Part shown: positions 52,401-61,115 of the stretch, piece after piece | Position numbering within the stretch: the stretch's first letter is position 1 | Layout: every line of letters starts with the position of its first letter | Source of the DNA: Flavobacteriales bacterium UBA6051 | GTDB lineage: Bacteria; Bacteroidota; Bacteroidia; Flavobacteriales_D; Crocinitomicaceae | Length of the DNA stretch: 64,000 nt | Direction of reading: 5' to 3' | Assembly (NCBI GenBank): GCA_002427735.1 | Contig: DIYP01000013.1 | Span: forward strand, 24,343 to 88,342 | Translations under genes and position numbers: made by a program | Notes under the pieces: model-generated | Databases searched by the model: none | What the model saw: the letters and a program-made list of their open reading frames with translations, nothing else | Told to the model about the DNA's origin: nothing

Positions 52401-55400
52401 TGTAAATCCTCTGCCCACTGCCACTATCGCTGGAACAATCACCGTTTGTGAAGGAGATGCAGCACCTACTATTACCTTTACAGGTGCTAACGGAACAGCA
52501 CCATATACGTTTACTTATAATATTAACGGAGGAGCAAATCAGACAGTCACTTCTGTAGGGAACACTGCGACAGTTACAGCTCCGACCGGTGTAACAGGAA
52601 CCTTTGATTATAACTTGGTGGATGTTATGGATGCAAGCGCTACGATTTGTAATCAGGCATTAGCGGAGGTAGCGACTGTTACGGTAAACCCTTTACCAAC
52701 GGCAACGATTGCTGGAACAATTGATGTATGCGAAGGTGATCCATCTCCAACAATAACATTCACTGGGGCCAACGGAACTGCTCCGTATACATTTACTTAC
52801 AATATTAATGGAGGTGCTAATGTTACGGTTACCTCTGTTGGTAATACTGCAACGGTGACGGTTCCTACTGGTACCGCTGGAACTTATGATTACAATCTCG
52901 TTAGTGTTCAAGATGCAAGTGCTACTGGCTGTTCTCAAGCTCAGGTAGGTACCGCGACAGTAGTTGTCAATCCGTTACCAACTGCTACCATTGCAGGTAC
53001 AATTGATGTATGTATCGGAGGTGTTGCTGTAATCACATTTACCGGAGCTAACGGAACTGCTCCGTATACCTTCACTTACAATATTAATGGTGGAGCAAAC
53101 CAAACGATTGTTTCGGTTGGAAATACGGCTACTATTAATGCTCCAACAGGTACGGCAGGTGTGTTCGATTACAACCTTGTAAGTGTACAAGACGCAAGTT
53201 CTACTGCTTGTTCACAAGCACAGCCTGGTACTGCAACTGTTACAGTTAATCCTACTCCTTCGGCTACAATTGCCGGAGACGTGACAGTTTGTGTTGGTGA
53301 TGCCGCTCCGACAATAACGTTTACAGGAGCAAATGGAACAGCACCGTATACATTTACATATTCTATCAATGGTGGTGCAAACCAAACGGTGGTGTCCACT
53401 GGTAATACTGCAACAGTTACGGCTCCTACAGGAGTGGCAGGAACATTTGTTTACAATCTTTCAAATGTTTCGGATGCAAGTGTAACTGCATGTTCTCAAG
53501 CATTGAACGAAGATGTGACAATCATTGTTAATCCTTTACCGACCGCAATAATTTCAGGGACAGTGTCAGTATGTGAAGGGGAACCTGATCCGACAATTAC
53601 GTTTACTGGAGCAAATGGAACGGCGCCTTACACGTTCACGTACAATATCAATGGAGGGGCGAATCAAACGATTACTTCTGTTGGAAACATAGCGACTATT
53701 ACAGTTCCATCGACTCCTGTTGGGACGTATAATTACAACCTTGTAAGTGTTCAGGATGCTAGTGCAACAGGTTGTTCTCAAGCGCAGCCAGGTACAGCAA
53801 CTGTTACAGTGAATCCAAATCCGGTTCCAGTAATTAATGGTGCTACAGACTACTGTGCAGGAACGTTTGCGACGCTTTCAACAACTGTGGCATACAATAC
53901 TTATGCATGGTCAACAGGTGATGCCACTCCTACGACGGACGTAACGATCGCTGATAACCCAATTACTGTTACTGTATCAAATGCATTTGGTTGTACAGCG
54001 ACGTCAGCAGTATTTACCGTTGTAGAGAATAGTGTAATTAATTACAATTCAACTGTTACAATCTGTCAAGGAGATGTTGCAGTAATTCACGGTAATAATG
54101 AATCAGTTGCTGGTGTTTATAGCCAAACATTTGTTCTTCCAACTGGATGTGATAGTACATCAAATGTTACGCTGGTTGTTAATCCATTACCAGTGATTGA
54201 CGCTGGACTTGATCAAGCGGTTTGTTTTGGTGACCCCGTGACTGTTAACGCAGTTGGAGCGCCAACAATTGTTTGGGATAATGGTGTTACGAATGGCGCA
54301 CCTTTCCCATTCCAGCAACCAGTTGGCACTGTAACTTACACAGCTACGGGTACGGATGCAAATGGATGTGTTAATACGGACGTGGTAGATATCACGATTA
54401 ATCCACTTCCAACGGCATCTATTGCAGGAACAGTTACTGTATGTCAGAATGATGCAGGTCCGACTATAACCTTTACGGGTGCTAATGGAACCGCACCCTA
54501 CACCTTTACCTATAATATTAATGGTGGAGCGAATCAAACTGTAACTTCAGTTGGTAATACTGCTACCGTGACGGCTCCAACAGGAACGGTTGGCGTGTTT
54601 GATTACAATCTTGTTAGTGTAATGGATGCGAGTGCAACTACATGTTCTCAGGCTCAGGCTGGAACAGCTACAATTACCGTTAACCCATTGCCTACAGCAA
54701 CAATTGCAGGAACAATTGACGTGTGCGTTGGCGATGTTGATCCAACAATTACGTTTACTGGAGCAAATGGAACGGCTCCGTATACATTTACTTATACAAT
54801 TAATGGTGGAGCCAATCAGACTGTTACATCAGTTGGTAATACTGCGACTGTAACGGCTCCAACGGGTGTGGCCGGAACATTTGATTATGACCTTGTAAGC
54901 GTCGTTGATGCAAGTGCTACAAATTGTAGCCAAGCTCAAGTCGGAACAGCAACGGTTACAGTAAACCCATTACCGACAGCAACAATTGCAGGAACAATTG
55001 ATGTTTGTGTGGGAGATGCAGCACCTACAATTACGTTTACTGGAGCAAATGGAACTGCTCCGTATACATTTACTTATACAATTAATGGTGGAGCCAATCT
55101 TACAGTCGTTTCTGTTGGGAACACGGCTACTGTGACTGCTCCGACGGGTACAGCTGGTACTTTTGTTTATGATCTAGTGAGTGTAGAAGATGGAAGCTCA
55201 ACGAATTGTTCTCAAGCACAAGTCGGAAGTGCTACTGTTATTGTCAACCCACTGCCAACGGCAACGATTGCGGGATCAACAGATGTATGTGTGGGAGATC
55301 CTGCTCCGATGATAACGTTCACTGGAGCAAATGGAACAGCACCATATACATTTACGTACACCATTAATGGAGGTCCAGATCAAACTGTAATTTCGGTTGG

Positions 55401-57099
55401 TAATACCGCCACTGTGACAGCTCCTACTGGAGTAGATGGTACGTTTGATTACGATTTGGTGAGCGTACAGGATGCGAGTTCAACAACATGTTCACAAGCA
55501 CAAGCTGGTACCGCTACCATAATTGTCAATCCATTACCAACTGGAGCAGTTGCTGGTACAATTACTGTTTGTGAAGGAGATGTAGATCCTGTAATAACCT
55601 TTACAGGAGGAAATGGAACAGCACCATACACCTTTACATATAATATTAATGGTGGTGTGAATATGACAATTGTTTCTGTTGGAAATACGGCCACTGTATC
55701 TGCACCGACGAATGTCCCTGGGACATTTAACTATAACTTAGTGGGTGTTCAGGATGCTAGTTCAACAATGTGTTCGCAGGCTGTTGTGGATGTGGCAACG
55801 GTTATCGTCAATCCATCGCCAACTGCTACGATTGACGGAGATGCTACAATTTGTTTTGGAGATCAGGCACCAGTTGTGACATTTACCGGCGCAAATGGGA
55901 CAGCACCTTATACATTTACTTATACATTGGATGGTAGTGCAAACCAAACGGTTGTTTCCACAGGGAATACAGCAACTGTTACGTCACCAGCTGGACCAGG
56001 AACATTTGTTTACGAATTAGTAAGTGTTCAAGATGCCAGTGCAACAGCGTGTTCTCAAGCACAGACGGGTACAGTGACTATTGTTGTAAATGATTTACCA
56101 ATTGTATTTGCTGGAAATGACTTCATCGTTTGTGAAGGTGACCAAGCAGTTTTGACAGGTTCTGGAGCGGTAAACTACGATTGGGATAACAATGTTACAA
56201 ATGGAACACCTTTCACGCCTGGATCTACGCAAATATACACGGTTACGGGTACGGACGCGAACGGTTGTCAAGGAACAGATGATGTGGAGGTGACGGTTGA
56301 GCCGCTGCCAGTTGTATCCTTTACAGACCCAGCTTCAGGTTGTGCACCGCTAACAGCAACATTCTACAATACTACACCAGGTAATCTTTCCAATTGTATC
56401 TGGACATTTAGTAATGGAGTTACTGTAAATAGTTGTGATAGTGCGACTGTCACTTTTGAAAACGGAGGTTTGTATGATGCAACACTTACTACGACATCGG
56501 TGAATGGTTGTACGAATTCGATGACTTATCCAGATTATATTCAAGTTGAGGATCTTCCGGTTGCTTCATTCTCAGTTTCTTCTTCGGAAGTCTCTACATT
56601 TAATACAGAAGTGAGCTTTGATAATACATCTACAGGAGCGTCTACTTATGCTTGGGATTTTGGGGACGAATCAGCTGGTTCTAGTGAATTTGAGCCTTTA
56701 CATACATTCCCTGATGATGGTGATGGGACTTACGTTATTGAGTTAATTGCTTATTCAGAATTATTTGGATGTACTGATACGGCTTATCAGACGGTTTCAG
56801 TTAAAGAAGAAGTAATCTTCTATGTGCCAAATACATTTACGCCAGATGACGATGACTTTAATGAAACGTTCAAACCAGTCTTTACTTCTGGTTACGACCC
56901 ATTTGATTATACGTTGTTGATTTTTAACCGATGGGGTGAGATCATTTGGGAGTCGCATGATGTGAGTGTAGGTTGGGATGGAACTTACGCAGGAGTTCAT
57001 GAAGTTCAAGACGGAACATTCACCTGGAGAATAGAATTCAAAACGCTTCAAAATGATGAACGCGTTAGAGTGACAGGACACGTGAATATTTTAAGATAA
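49477..57099 (+). CDS. Giant repeat adhesin with CHU_C domain, cassette 1
   Basis: 2540 aa from the ATG at 49477 (signal peptide MKNVLLVFVLLTSTFLLHAQ); an earlier Met at 49441 would put 12 residues before the signal. N-terminal ~150 residues form a Cys-paired beta domain; two ~100-residue copies of a VGACNPATNTFDLSG-type module follow. Mid-protein Ig-like stretches lead into eleven ~94-residue repeats (52402-56085) of the type NPLPTATIAGTIDVC ... ANGTAPYTFTYNINGGAN. Then come a PKD-like domain (SFDNTSTGASTYAWDFGDES) and a C-terminal CHU_C domain (YVPNTFTPDDDDFNETFKP, LIFNRWGEIIWES, VGWDGTYAG). CHU_C is a type B T9SS signal, as in gliding adhesins such as SprB. No SprF/PorP-like barrel gene lies within the cassette. 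Confidence 0.9.
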   Translation: MKNVLLVFVLLTSTFLLHAQGADCASMDPICTQDGVSYPASTNTTAEAGNDYDCLGSVPNPAWYYFEIATNGNIDMELNGNGQDIDFIIWGPFNDLATAQGNCGSLTAGQVVDCSYSGTTVESPSIPGASVGDVYIMLITNFSNNPTQIDLTQTGGTGSTDCSIVTPCNITNFTVNVGACNPATNTFDLSGTVEFTDWPTTGQMIVQDCNGNQDVFNINGGFSSPVNYNINGIPADGAACDITVSFTDDPGCTQTIAYTNPADCTPPCFLNYIDVVVGACDPADNNFDLTGEIQFTNQPTTGQLIVQDCNGNQQVFNAPFTSPIFYTIADVPSDGTTNCSVTATFTADPLCTITTPLYDNPTGCQCNAEAGTYSTGTIGNTNSTGPFDLCFGDQLDLTANGDYTAPDDYTGVIAATYDPGIWLLAYSCPPSVFPPNDIIGPLPNPPYEDPCLLGIASTADAAWSIVNNVGDGSSVWFVPVTMYSMVDGIYAISINGGNWCYALGPAVEVTFLEDITTNVVEDCQAGTATVTVSGGQPANDGSNFTASNLLPASAAFGNTTAANGGTITVTGLQDGDNYSFDISDGTDCIATVTGTFVGTEDPAFTYPAAAYCQDEADPSPVITGVPGGTFTAPAGVSINPATGVIDLSASTAGGPYTITYTTPDPVCFSQATFDITINPLPIVDGNDVTICPGDMVTLSGTGADTYVWSGGVVDNTAFPGPATTTTYTVTGTVTATGCTNTGDAVVTVNPLDDASFTTTDFCEGTASPTANVTGTPGGTFAYSPDPGDGSSVNGASGAITNGVGGTTYTIEYTTSGACPQTSTQTITVNPLPNVDVPDYSVCTGGTVALTATGATNYTWAPGTDLNTTTGATVNSTPAADITYTVTGTDGNGCQNTDVTTVTVIPNAPIDAGPDVTICDGESTTLTASGGVTYTWQAPISANGASQTVSPATTTTYTVDGVDAAGCTGTDQVTVTVNPLPTATIAGTITVCEGDAAPTITFTGANGTAPYTFTYNINGGANQTVTSVGNTATVTAPTGVTGTFDYNLVDVMDASATICNQALAEVATVTVNPLPTATIAGTIDVCEGDPSPTITFTGANGTAPYTFTYNINGGANVTVTSVGNTATVTVPTGTAGTYDYNLVSVQDASATGCSQAQVGTATVVVNPLPTATIAGTIDVCIGGVAVITFTGANGTAPYTFTYNINGGANQTIVSVGNTATINAPTGTAGVFDYNLVSVQDASSTACSQAQPGTATVTVNPTPSATIAGDVTVCVGDAAPTITFTGANGTAPYTFTYSINGGANQTVVSTGNTATVTAPTGVAGTFVYNLSNVSDASVTACSQALNEDVTIIVNPLPTAIISGTVSVCEGEPDPTITFTGANGTAPYTFTYNINGGANQTITSVGNIATITVPSTPVGTYNYNLVSVQDASATGCSQAQPGTATVTVNPNPVPVINGATDYCAGTFATLSTTVAYNTYAWSTGDATPTTDVTIADNPITVTVSNAFGCTATSAVFTVVENSVINYNSTVTICQGDVAVIHGNNESVAGVYSQTFVLPTGCDSTSNVTLVVNPLPVIDAGLDQAVCFGDPVTVNAVGAPTIVWDNGVTNGAPFPFQQPVGTVTYTATGTDANGCVNTDVVDITINPLPTASIAGTVTVCQNDAGPTITFTGANGTAPYTFTYNINGGANQTVTSVGNTATVTAPTGTVGVFDYNLVSVMDASATTCSQAQAGTATITVNPLPTATIAGTIDVCVGDVDPTITFTGANGTAPYTFTYTINGGANQTVTSVGNTATVTAPTGVAGTFDYDLVSVVDASATNCSQAQVGTATVTVNPLPTATIAGTIDVCVGDAAPTITFTGANGTAPYTFTYTINGGANLTVVSVGNTATVTAPTGTAGTFVYDLVSVEDGSSTNCSQAQVGSATVIVNPLPTATIAGSTDVCVGDPAPMITFTGANGTAPYTFTYTINGGPDQTVISVGNTATVTAPTGVDGTFDYDLVSVQDASSTTCSQAQAGTATIIVNPLPTGAVAGTITVCEGDVDPVITFTGGNGTAPYTFTYNINGGVNMTIVSVGNTATVSAPTNVPGTFNYNLVGVQDASSTMCSQAVVDVATVIVNPSPTATIDGDATICFGDQAPVVTFTGANGTAPYTFTYTLDGSANQTVVSTGNTATVTSPAGPGTFVYELVSVQDASATACSQAQTGTVTIVVNDLPIVFAGNDFIVCEGDQAVLTGSGAVNYDWDNNVTNGTPFTPGSTQIYTVTGTDANGCQGTDDVEVTVEPLPVVSFTDPASGCAPLTATFYNTTPGNLSNCIWTFSNGVTVNSCDSATVTFENGGLYDATLTTTSVNGCTNSMTYPDYIQVEDLPVASFSVSSSEVSTFNTEVSFDNTSTGASTYAWDFGDESAGSSEFEPLHTFPDDGDGTYVIELIAYSELFGCTDTAYQTVSVKEEVIFYVPNTFTPDDDDFNETFKPVFTSGYDPFDYTLLIFNRWGEIIWESHDVSVGWDGTYAGVHEVQDGTFTWRIEFKTLQNDERVRVTGHVNILR
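52402..56085 (+). repeat. Eleven-unit ~282-bp repeat array inside the giant adhesin
   Basis: Units start at 52402, 52684, 52966, 53245, 53527, then after a 588-bp interruption at 54397, 54679, 54961, 55243, 55525 and 55807, ending at 56085. Nine are 282 bp and two are 279 bp, so the frame is kept. Each encodes VNPLPTATIAG..., then FTGANGTAPYTFTY, then GNTATVTAP, then LVSVQDASAT-CSQA. Units 7 and 8 share nearly the same bases over ~70 bp, suggesting recent duplication or gene conversion. Confidence 0.95.
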
Positions 57100-57124
57100 A
57101 CTATTGTTTTAAGTTAAGTGAAGG

Positions 57125-57156
57125 AACGCCAGCAGAAATGCTGGCGTTTTTTGTTT
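57125..57156 (+). terminator. Terminator after cassette 1
   Basis: AACGCCAGCA pairs with TGCTGGCGTT around a GAAA tetraloop, then TTTTGTTT. The tail (GCGTTTTTTGTTTAAC) is nearly the same as that of the cassette 2 terminator. Confidence 0.93.
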
Positions 57157-57199
57157 AACGTAATTGCTTCCTTTTGTGAAGATATAGAACGGCTGAAAA

Positions 57200-57224
57200 G
57201 CAACCATTTAAGTATTTTTGAGTT
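57200..57224 (+). promoter_or_regulatory. Promoter of adhesin cassette 2 (GCAACC-N15-AGTT)
   Basis: GCAACC (57200-57205), 15 nt, AGTT (57221-57224), with TATTTTTG (57213-57220) at the same 13-nt offset. The upstream stretch GAACGGCTGAAAA is nearly repeated before cassette 3. Confidence 0.6.
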
Positions 57225-57289
57225 TTACTAATGACCGATCGAAAATTTCCTTGGAGCTTTTCGAAATTTGACTACAAAAACGATCTACT

Positions 57290-57625
57290 ATGAAGAGGTT
57301 ACTAACTACCTGTTTTGTATTGTTGTTTCTAGGAACAACTCACGCTCAGGAAAAGACAAATTTGAAATGTACGATGTCAGTTGACGATATCTTACGTGTT
57401 CAACCTTTCGATATTGACGAGCCCATTTCTGAAACTGCCGGGTACATTTTTGCCGATTTAATTGAAGAATTAGAGATTGTTTATGACAAGGTAGATGAGT
57501 CAAATACTAATGGCCTTCAAAAGAACATTGAGAAAATTCAAGAGATTTTAAAATCTGCAAAAGAGATCGAATTAAACTATACTATGTTTGATAAAGATCT
57601 TGAATTCATAGAATCTCTCAAGTAA
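57290..57625 (+). CDS. Small secreted protein, cassette 2
   Basis: 111 aa. Signal peptide MKRLLTTCFVLLFLGTTHAQ. Mature ~91 residues, acidic and helical (DEPISETAGYIFADLIEELE, LQKNIEKIQEILKSAKEIE), with one Cys near the N-terminus (NLKCTMSVDD). It shares no clear sequence with the cassette 1 or 3 small proteins. The giant adhesin starts 10 nt after its stop, so the two are co-translated. Family not recognised. Confidence 0.75.
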   Translation: MKRLLTTCFVLLFLGTTHAQEKTNLKCTMSVDDILRVQPFDIDEPISETAGYIFADLIEELEIVYDKVDESNTNGLQKNIEKIQEILKSAKEIELNYTMFDKDLEFIESLK

Positions 57626-57635
57626 ACCGACTGAA

Positions 57636-60600
57636 ATGATGAAACTAATACTTAGTAGTGCGCTATTGTTATTCGTACACAGTAGCTTATTTGCACAATG
57701 CGGTGCAACTTCTGTTGATGTTGATCCACAACCGATAATGATTTGTGAAGGAAGTTCTGATGTTGTCAATTTCACCGCAAACGGAACATGCAGCGGAAAC
57801 TATGAATTTGAAGTTTTGAGTGGGGCTGTTGTAGTTCAAAATTGGAGTACTTCAACAACTTTTAGTGCGGCTCCAACAACAACGACTACTTATACAGTGA
57901 ATGCTCGATGCAGCGCCTGTCCTGCAACAATTGCAACCAATACATTTACAGTTGATGTTGTTCCTGAACCAACAGTTGCTGGAGCGCTTACAGTGTGTCC
58001 TGGAGGAACGACAACGCTAACAGGTAGCGGATCGACAAATATAACATGGGTGGATGCACCTGTGGGTGGTGCTCAGCTATCAGCTACGGATACATACACT
58101 ACTCCAGCTTTGAGTACTGACGAAACATATTATGTTCAATCTTCTGGATCAATATCAGGTGTTGGTGGATCTATTTTAATTACAGAATGTGGACTAGAAG
58201 GAGCAATTGGAGGGACGGGATCCGAAGATTACATTGAGATCTCAAACTTATATAGTACTGCTGTCAATACAACAGGGTGGGTAGTTGCTGTAAGTAGTTC
58301 TTATACAAATGTGAATTCATTTAATGCCACACTATGGAACCTTCCATCATCATTCGCACCATGCTCTATGGTTTCTCGAACTGATAATAATAGTTCATCT
58401 AACTATTGGGGGAATAACATACTTTGGAATCCCAACAGTAATAGCTGGGCAATTATCATTGATGACATGGGGAATGTTGTTGATTTCGTTGCTTGGGGAT
58501 GGACCGCGGCGGAGTTAGCTGCGTTCAACCCAACAATTAACGGTTTCTCCATAACACTCGGTCCACAATGGATAGGAGATGGGTGTCCGGCAGCATGTTC
58601 TACCACTGGTGGGATTCAATATAGTTTGGCCAGAACAGGTAGTGCCGATAGTAATACAAACGCTGACTTTATTTGTCAGGCAACTTCTGTAGATCAGGTA
58701 AATCCTGGGCTAAACTGTGGTTGGACGGCAGGTGTAACTTGTCCTTATCCAATAACCGTAACTGTAAGCCCAAGTCAGGATGCTACAATCACACCAGTAG
58801 GTCCATTTTGTTCTGCTGATCCGTCAATTGTAATGACTGCGGTAGATGGTGGTGGGACTTGGAGTGGAACTGGTATCGTCAATGCAACGACTGGAGAATT
58901 TGATCCTGTTATAGCTGGTGCTGGCACGCATACGATTACTTACATGATACCTGGTTTATGTGGAGATACGCAAACTTTTGATGTTGTTGTAACTGATGTT
59001 TTTGATGCAACAATTGATGCTGTAGGGCCAATATGTCAACTTGACCCAGCAATGATTTTAACAGCTGCGAATGCAGGCGGAACTTGGAGCGGAAATGGAA
59101 TTACAAATGTAGCAAGTGGAGAGTTTACACCTGGAGTTGCCGGAGCTGGCACGCATACGATCACCTATACAATAGGTGGGGCTTGTGGTGATATTCAAAC
59201 AATGGATATTGTTGTCGATCAGTTATTGGATGCAACAATTACACCAGTTGGACCTTATTGTTTTAATGATCCTTCAGTAACATTGACTGCAGTGGATGCT
59301 GGTGGGACATGGAGTGGAACTGGTATTACAAATGCTACAACAGGAGCTTTTGATCCAATGACAGCCGGTGTTGGAACGCACACAGTTACGTATGCGATAC
59401 CTGGTGCTTGTGGAGATACGAAGACGCTTGACATTGTTGTCAATACTCAATTGGATGCTACCATTACTCCAGTTGGCCCATATTGTGAGTCCGATCCATC
59501 TATAACAATGACTGCTGTTGATCCGGGTGGAGTATGGTCTGGAAATGGAATTACAAATGCCAATTATGGAGATTTTGATCCAGCAGTAGCAGGGGTAGGA
59601 ATTCATACCATCACTTATGAGATTGCCGGAGCTTGTGGAGACATTCAAACAATCGATGTTGAAGTAATAGCGGAAGATGACGCTACAATTACGCAGGTTG
59701 GTCCGTTTTGTCTAGGTGCTCCTGTTGAAACATTGGTTGGGGTTACAGCCGGTGGTACATGGTCGGGACCTGGAATTACCAATGCAGCTACTGGTGAGTT
59801 TAGCGCAACAAATGCAGGGCCTGGAGTTCATACAATTACTTATTCAACTAATGGTTTCTGTCCAGATACAAAAACAACTACGATAGAGGTGTACCAACCC
59901 TTACAGGTTCAAGCTTTTTCTAACGATACTATTTGTGACAACGAGTCCATTGACATAACAGCACAAGGATCTGGAGGAGATGGAAACCTGACCTACACCT
60001 GGACTGATCAAACAGGTGCGGCTGTAGGAACCGGTAATGTTGTTAATGTTGCACCGCAGTATACAACTACTTACACGGTTACATTATCTGATGGTTGTAC
60101 AACGCCAACTGTTTCTTCCAGTATAGAAATCGTTGTTTATCCGGTACCAAGTGTAAACTTTACGGCGGATGTGACCGAGGGATGTGCTCCTTTGGAGGTG
60201 AATTTTACCAATTTATCTAATCCTATAGGAACTGAATGCAATTGGGATTTTGGAGATGGAAACAATAGTAATGACATTCTATTAACGGAAAATGAGTTCA
60301 ATGTTGACGGTTGTTTTGATGTTACTTTAACTGTGACACAAGACGGTTGTACGAACTCTCTTACAATGGCGAGTATGATTTGTGTATCAAATCAAACAAA
60401 TGCCGAGTTCCTTGTAACACCAAGTGAAGTTGATATTTGGGATCCAACCTTCCAGTTCACGAATACATCAACTAATGCTGACTATTATGTTTGGAATTTT
60501 GGTGATAGTACTACAAGCAATGAAGTGGATCCAATGCATGAATATCCAGCTCAGGTTGCGGGGTATTCAGTTTGTTTATTAGCTTGGAACGAATACTGTG

Positions 60601-60923
60601 TAGACTCCATTTGTTCTGCCGTTAATGTAATTGATGAGCCGCTTTATTATGTGCCGAATACCTTTACACCTGACGGAGATGAGTTTAATCAGTCATTCAA
60701 ACCAATTTTTACTTCTGGTTTTGATCCTTACGATTATAATTTCTTAATCTTCAATAGATGGGGAGAGGTAATCTGGGAATCGAACGATGCAAGTGTCGGT
60801 TGGGATGGTACCTATAATGGGAAAGTGATTGCGGCTGGCACTTATGTTTGGAAGGTTGAGTTCAAGACTTCTCAAAGCGACAAGCGAATAATGGATACAG
60901 GGCACATTAGCCTGATGAAATAG
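57636..60923 (+). CDS. Giant repeat adhesin with CHU_C domain, cassette 2
   Basis: 1095 aa (start at 57636 or the adjacent Met codon). Signal peptide to LFAQ. An Ig-like N-terminus is followed by a lamin-tail-like domain at ~178-350 (ILITECGLEGAIGGTGSEDY, IEISNLYSTAVNTTGWVV), then five exact 75-residue repeats (58779-59903; DATITPVGP-x-C ... GGTWSGTGI ... AGVGTHTITY), an Ig-like stretch, two PKD-like domains (CNWDFGDGNN; YYVWNFGDSTTSNEVDP) and a CHU_C tail (YYVPNTFTPDGDEFNQSFKP, FNRWGEVIWES). Type B T9SS cargo and likely surface adhesin. Its last ~170 residues closely match those of the cassette 1 adhesin, showing a common origin of the tails only. Confidence 0.9.
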   Translation: MMKLILSSALLLFVHSSLFAQCGATSVDVDPQPIMICEGSSDVVNFTANGTCSGNYEFEVLSGAVVVQNWSTSTTFSAAPTTTTTYTVNARCSACPATIATNTFTVDVVPEPTVAGALTVCPGGTTTLTGSGSTNITWVDAPVGGAQLSATDTYTTPALSTDETYYVQSSGSISGVGGSILITECGLEGAIGGTGSEDYIEISNLYSTAVNTTGWVVAVSSSYTNVNSFNATLWNLPSSFAPCSMVSRTDNNSSSNYWGNNILWNPNSNSWAIIIDDMGNVVDFVAWGWTAAELAAFNPTINGFSITLGPQWIGDGCPAACSTTGGIQYSLARTGSADSNTNADFICQATSVDQVNPGLNCGWTAGVTCPYPITVTVSPSQDATITPVGPFCSADPSIVMTAVDGGGTWSGTGIVNATTGEFDPVIAGAGTHTITYMIPGLCGDTQTFDVVVTDVFDATIDAVGPICQLDPAMILTAANAGGTWSGNGITNVASGEFTPGVAGAGTHTITYTIGGACGDIQTMDIVVDQLLDATITPVGPYCFNDPSVTLTAVDAGGTWSGTGITNATTGAFDPMTAGVGTHTVTYAIPGACGDTKTLDIVVNTQLDATITPVGPYCESDPSITMTAVDPGGVWSGNGITNANYGDFDPAVAGVGIHTITYEIAGACGDIQTIDVEVIAEDDATITQVGPFCLGAPVETLVGVTAGGTWSGPGITNAATGEFSATNAGPGVHTITYSTNGFCPDTKTTTIEVYQPLQVQAFSNDTICDNESIDITAQGSGGDGNLTYTWTDQTGAAVGTGNVVNVAPQYTTTYTVTLSDGCTTPTVSSSIEIVVYPVPSVNFTADVTEGCAPLEVNFTNLSNPIGTECNWDFGDGNNSNDILLTENEFNVDGCFDVTLTVTQDGCTNSLTMASMICVSNQTNAEFLVTPSEVDIWDPTFQFTNTSTNADYYVWNFGDSTTSNEVDPMHEYPAQVAGYSVCLLAWNEYCVDSICSAVNVIDEPLYYVPNTFTPDGDEFNQSFKPIFTSGFDPYDYNFLIFNRWGEVIWESNDASVGWDGTYNGKVIAAGTYVWKVEFKTSQSDKRIMDTGHISLMK
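58779..59903 (+). repeat. Five exact 225-bp repeats in cassette 2 adhesin
   Basis: Units start at 58779, 59004, 59229, 59454 and 59679, each exactly 225 bp (75 residues). Every unit has one Cys near residue 11 and most have a second in CGD near residue 60, allowing one disulfide per module. Confidence 0.95.
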
Positions 60924-60943
60924 AATTAATTGAACATTAGTAG

Positions 60944-60975
60944 AACGCAAACTCGACGAGTTTGCGTTTTTTGTT
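60944..60975 (+). terminator. Terminator after cassette 2
   Basis: AACGCAAACTC pairs with GAGTTTGCGTT over 11 bp with a GAC loop, then TTTTGTTT. Confidence 0.93.
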
Positions 60976-61019
60976 TAACACAATAGTATTCCTTTGTTCT
61001 GAAAAAGAACGACTTAGAA

Positions 61020-61044
61020 GCAACCGTTTTTGTAAATTTACGTT
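61020..61044 (+). promoter_or_regulatory. Promoter of adhesin cassette 3 (GCAACC-N15-CGTT)
   Basis: GCAACC (61020-61025), 15 nt, CGTT (61041-61044), with TAAATTTA (61033-61040) at the 13-nt offset. Preceded by GAACGACTTAGAA, similar to the cassette 2 upstream sequence. Confidence 0.6.
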
Positions 61045-61115
61045 TTGTTAATAGCTTAACATCTTTTTTGAGGTGTTTTGCGAACTACAAAAACTACGAA
61101 AACAACCTTACTACT

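Noticed and set aside
52402..56085. Regular DNA repeats as a CRISPR array
   Set aside because: Units are 279-282 bp, coding and in frame; no short repeat/unique spacer pattern.
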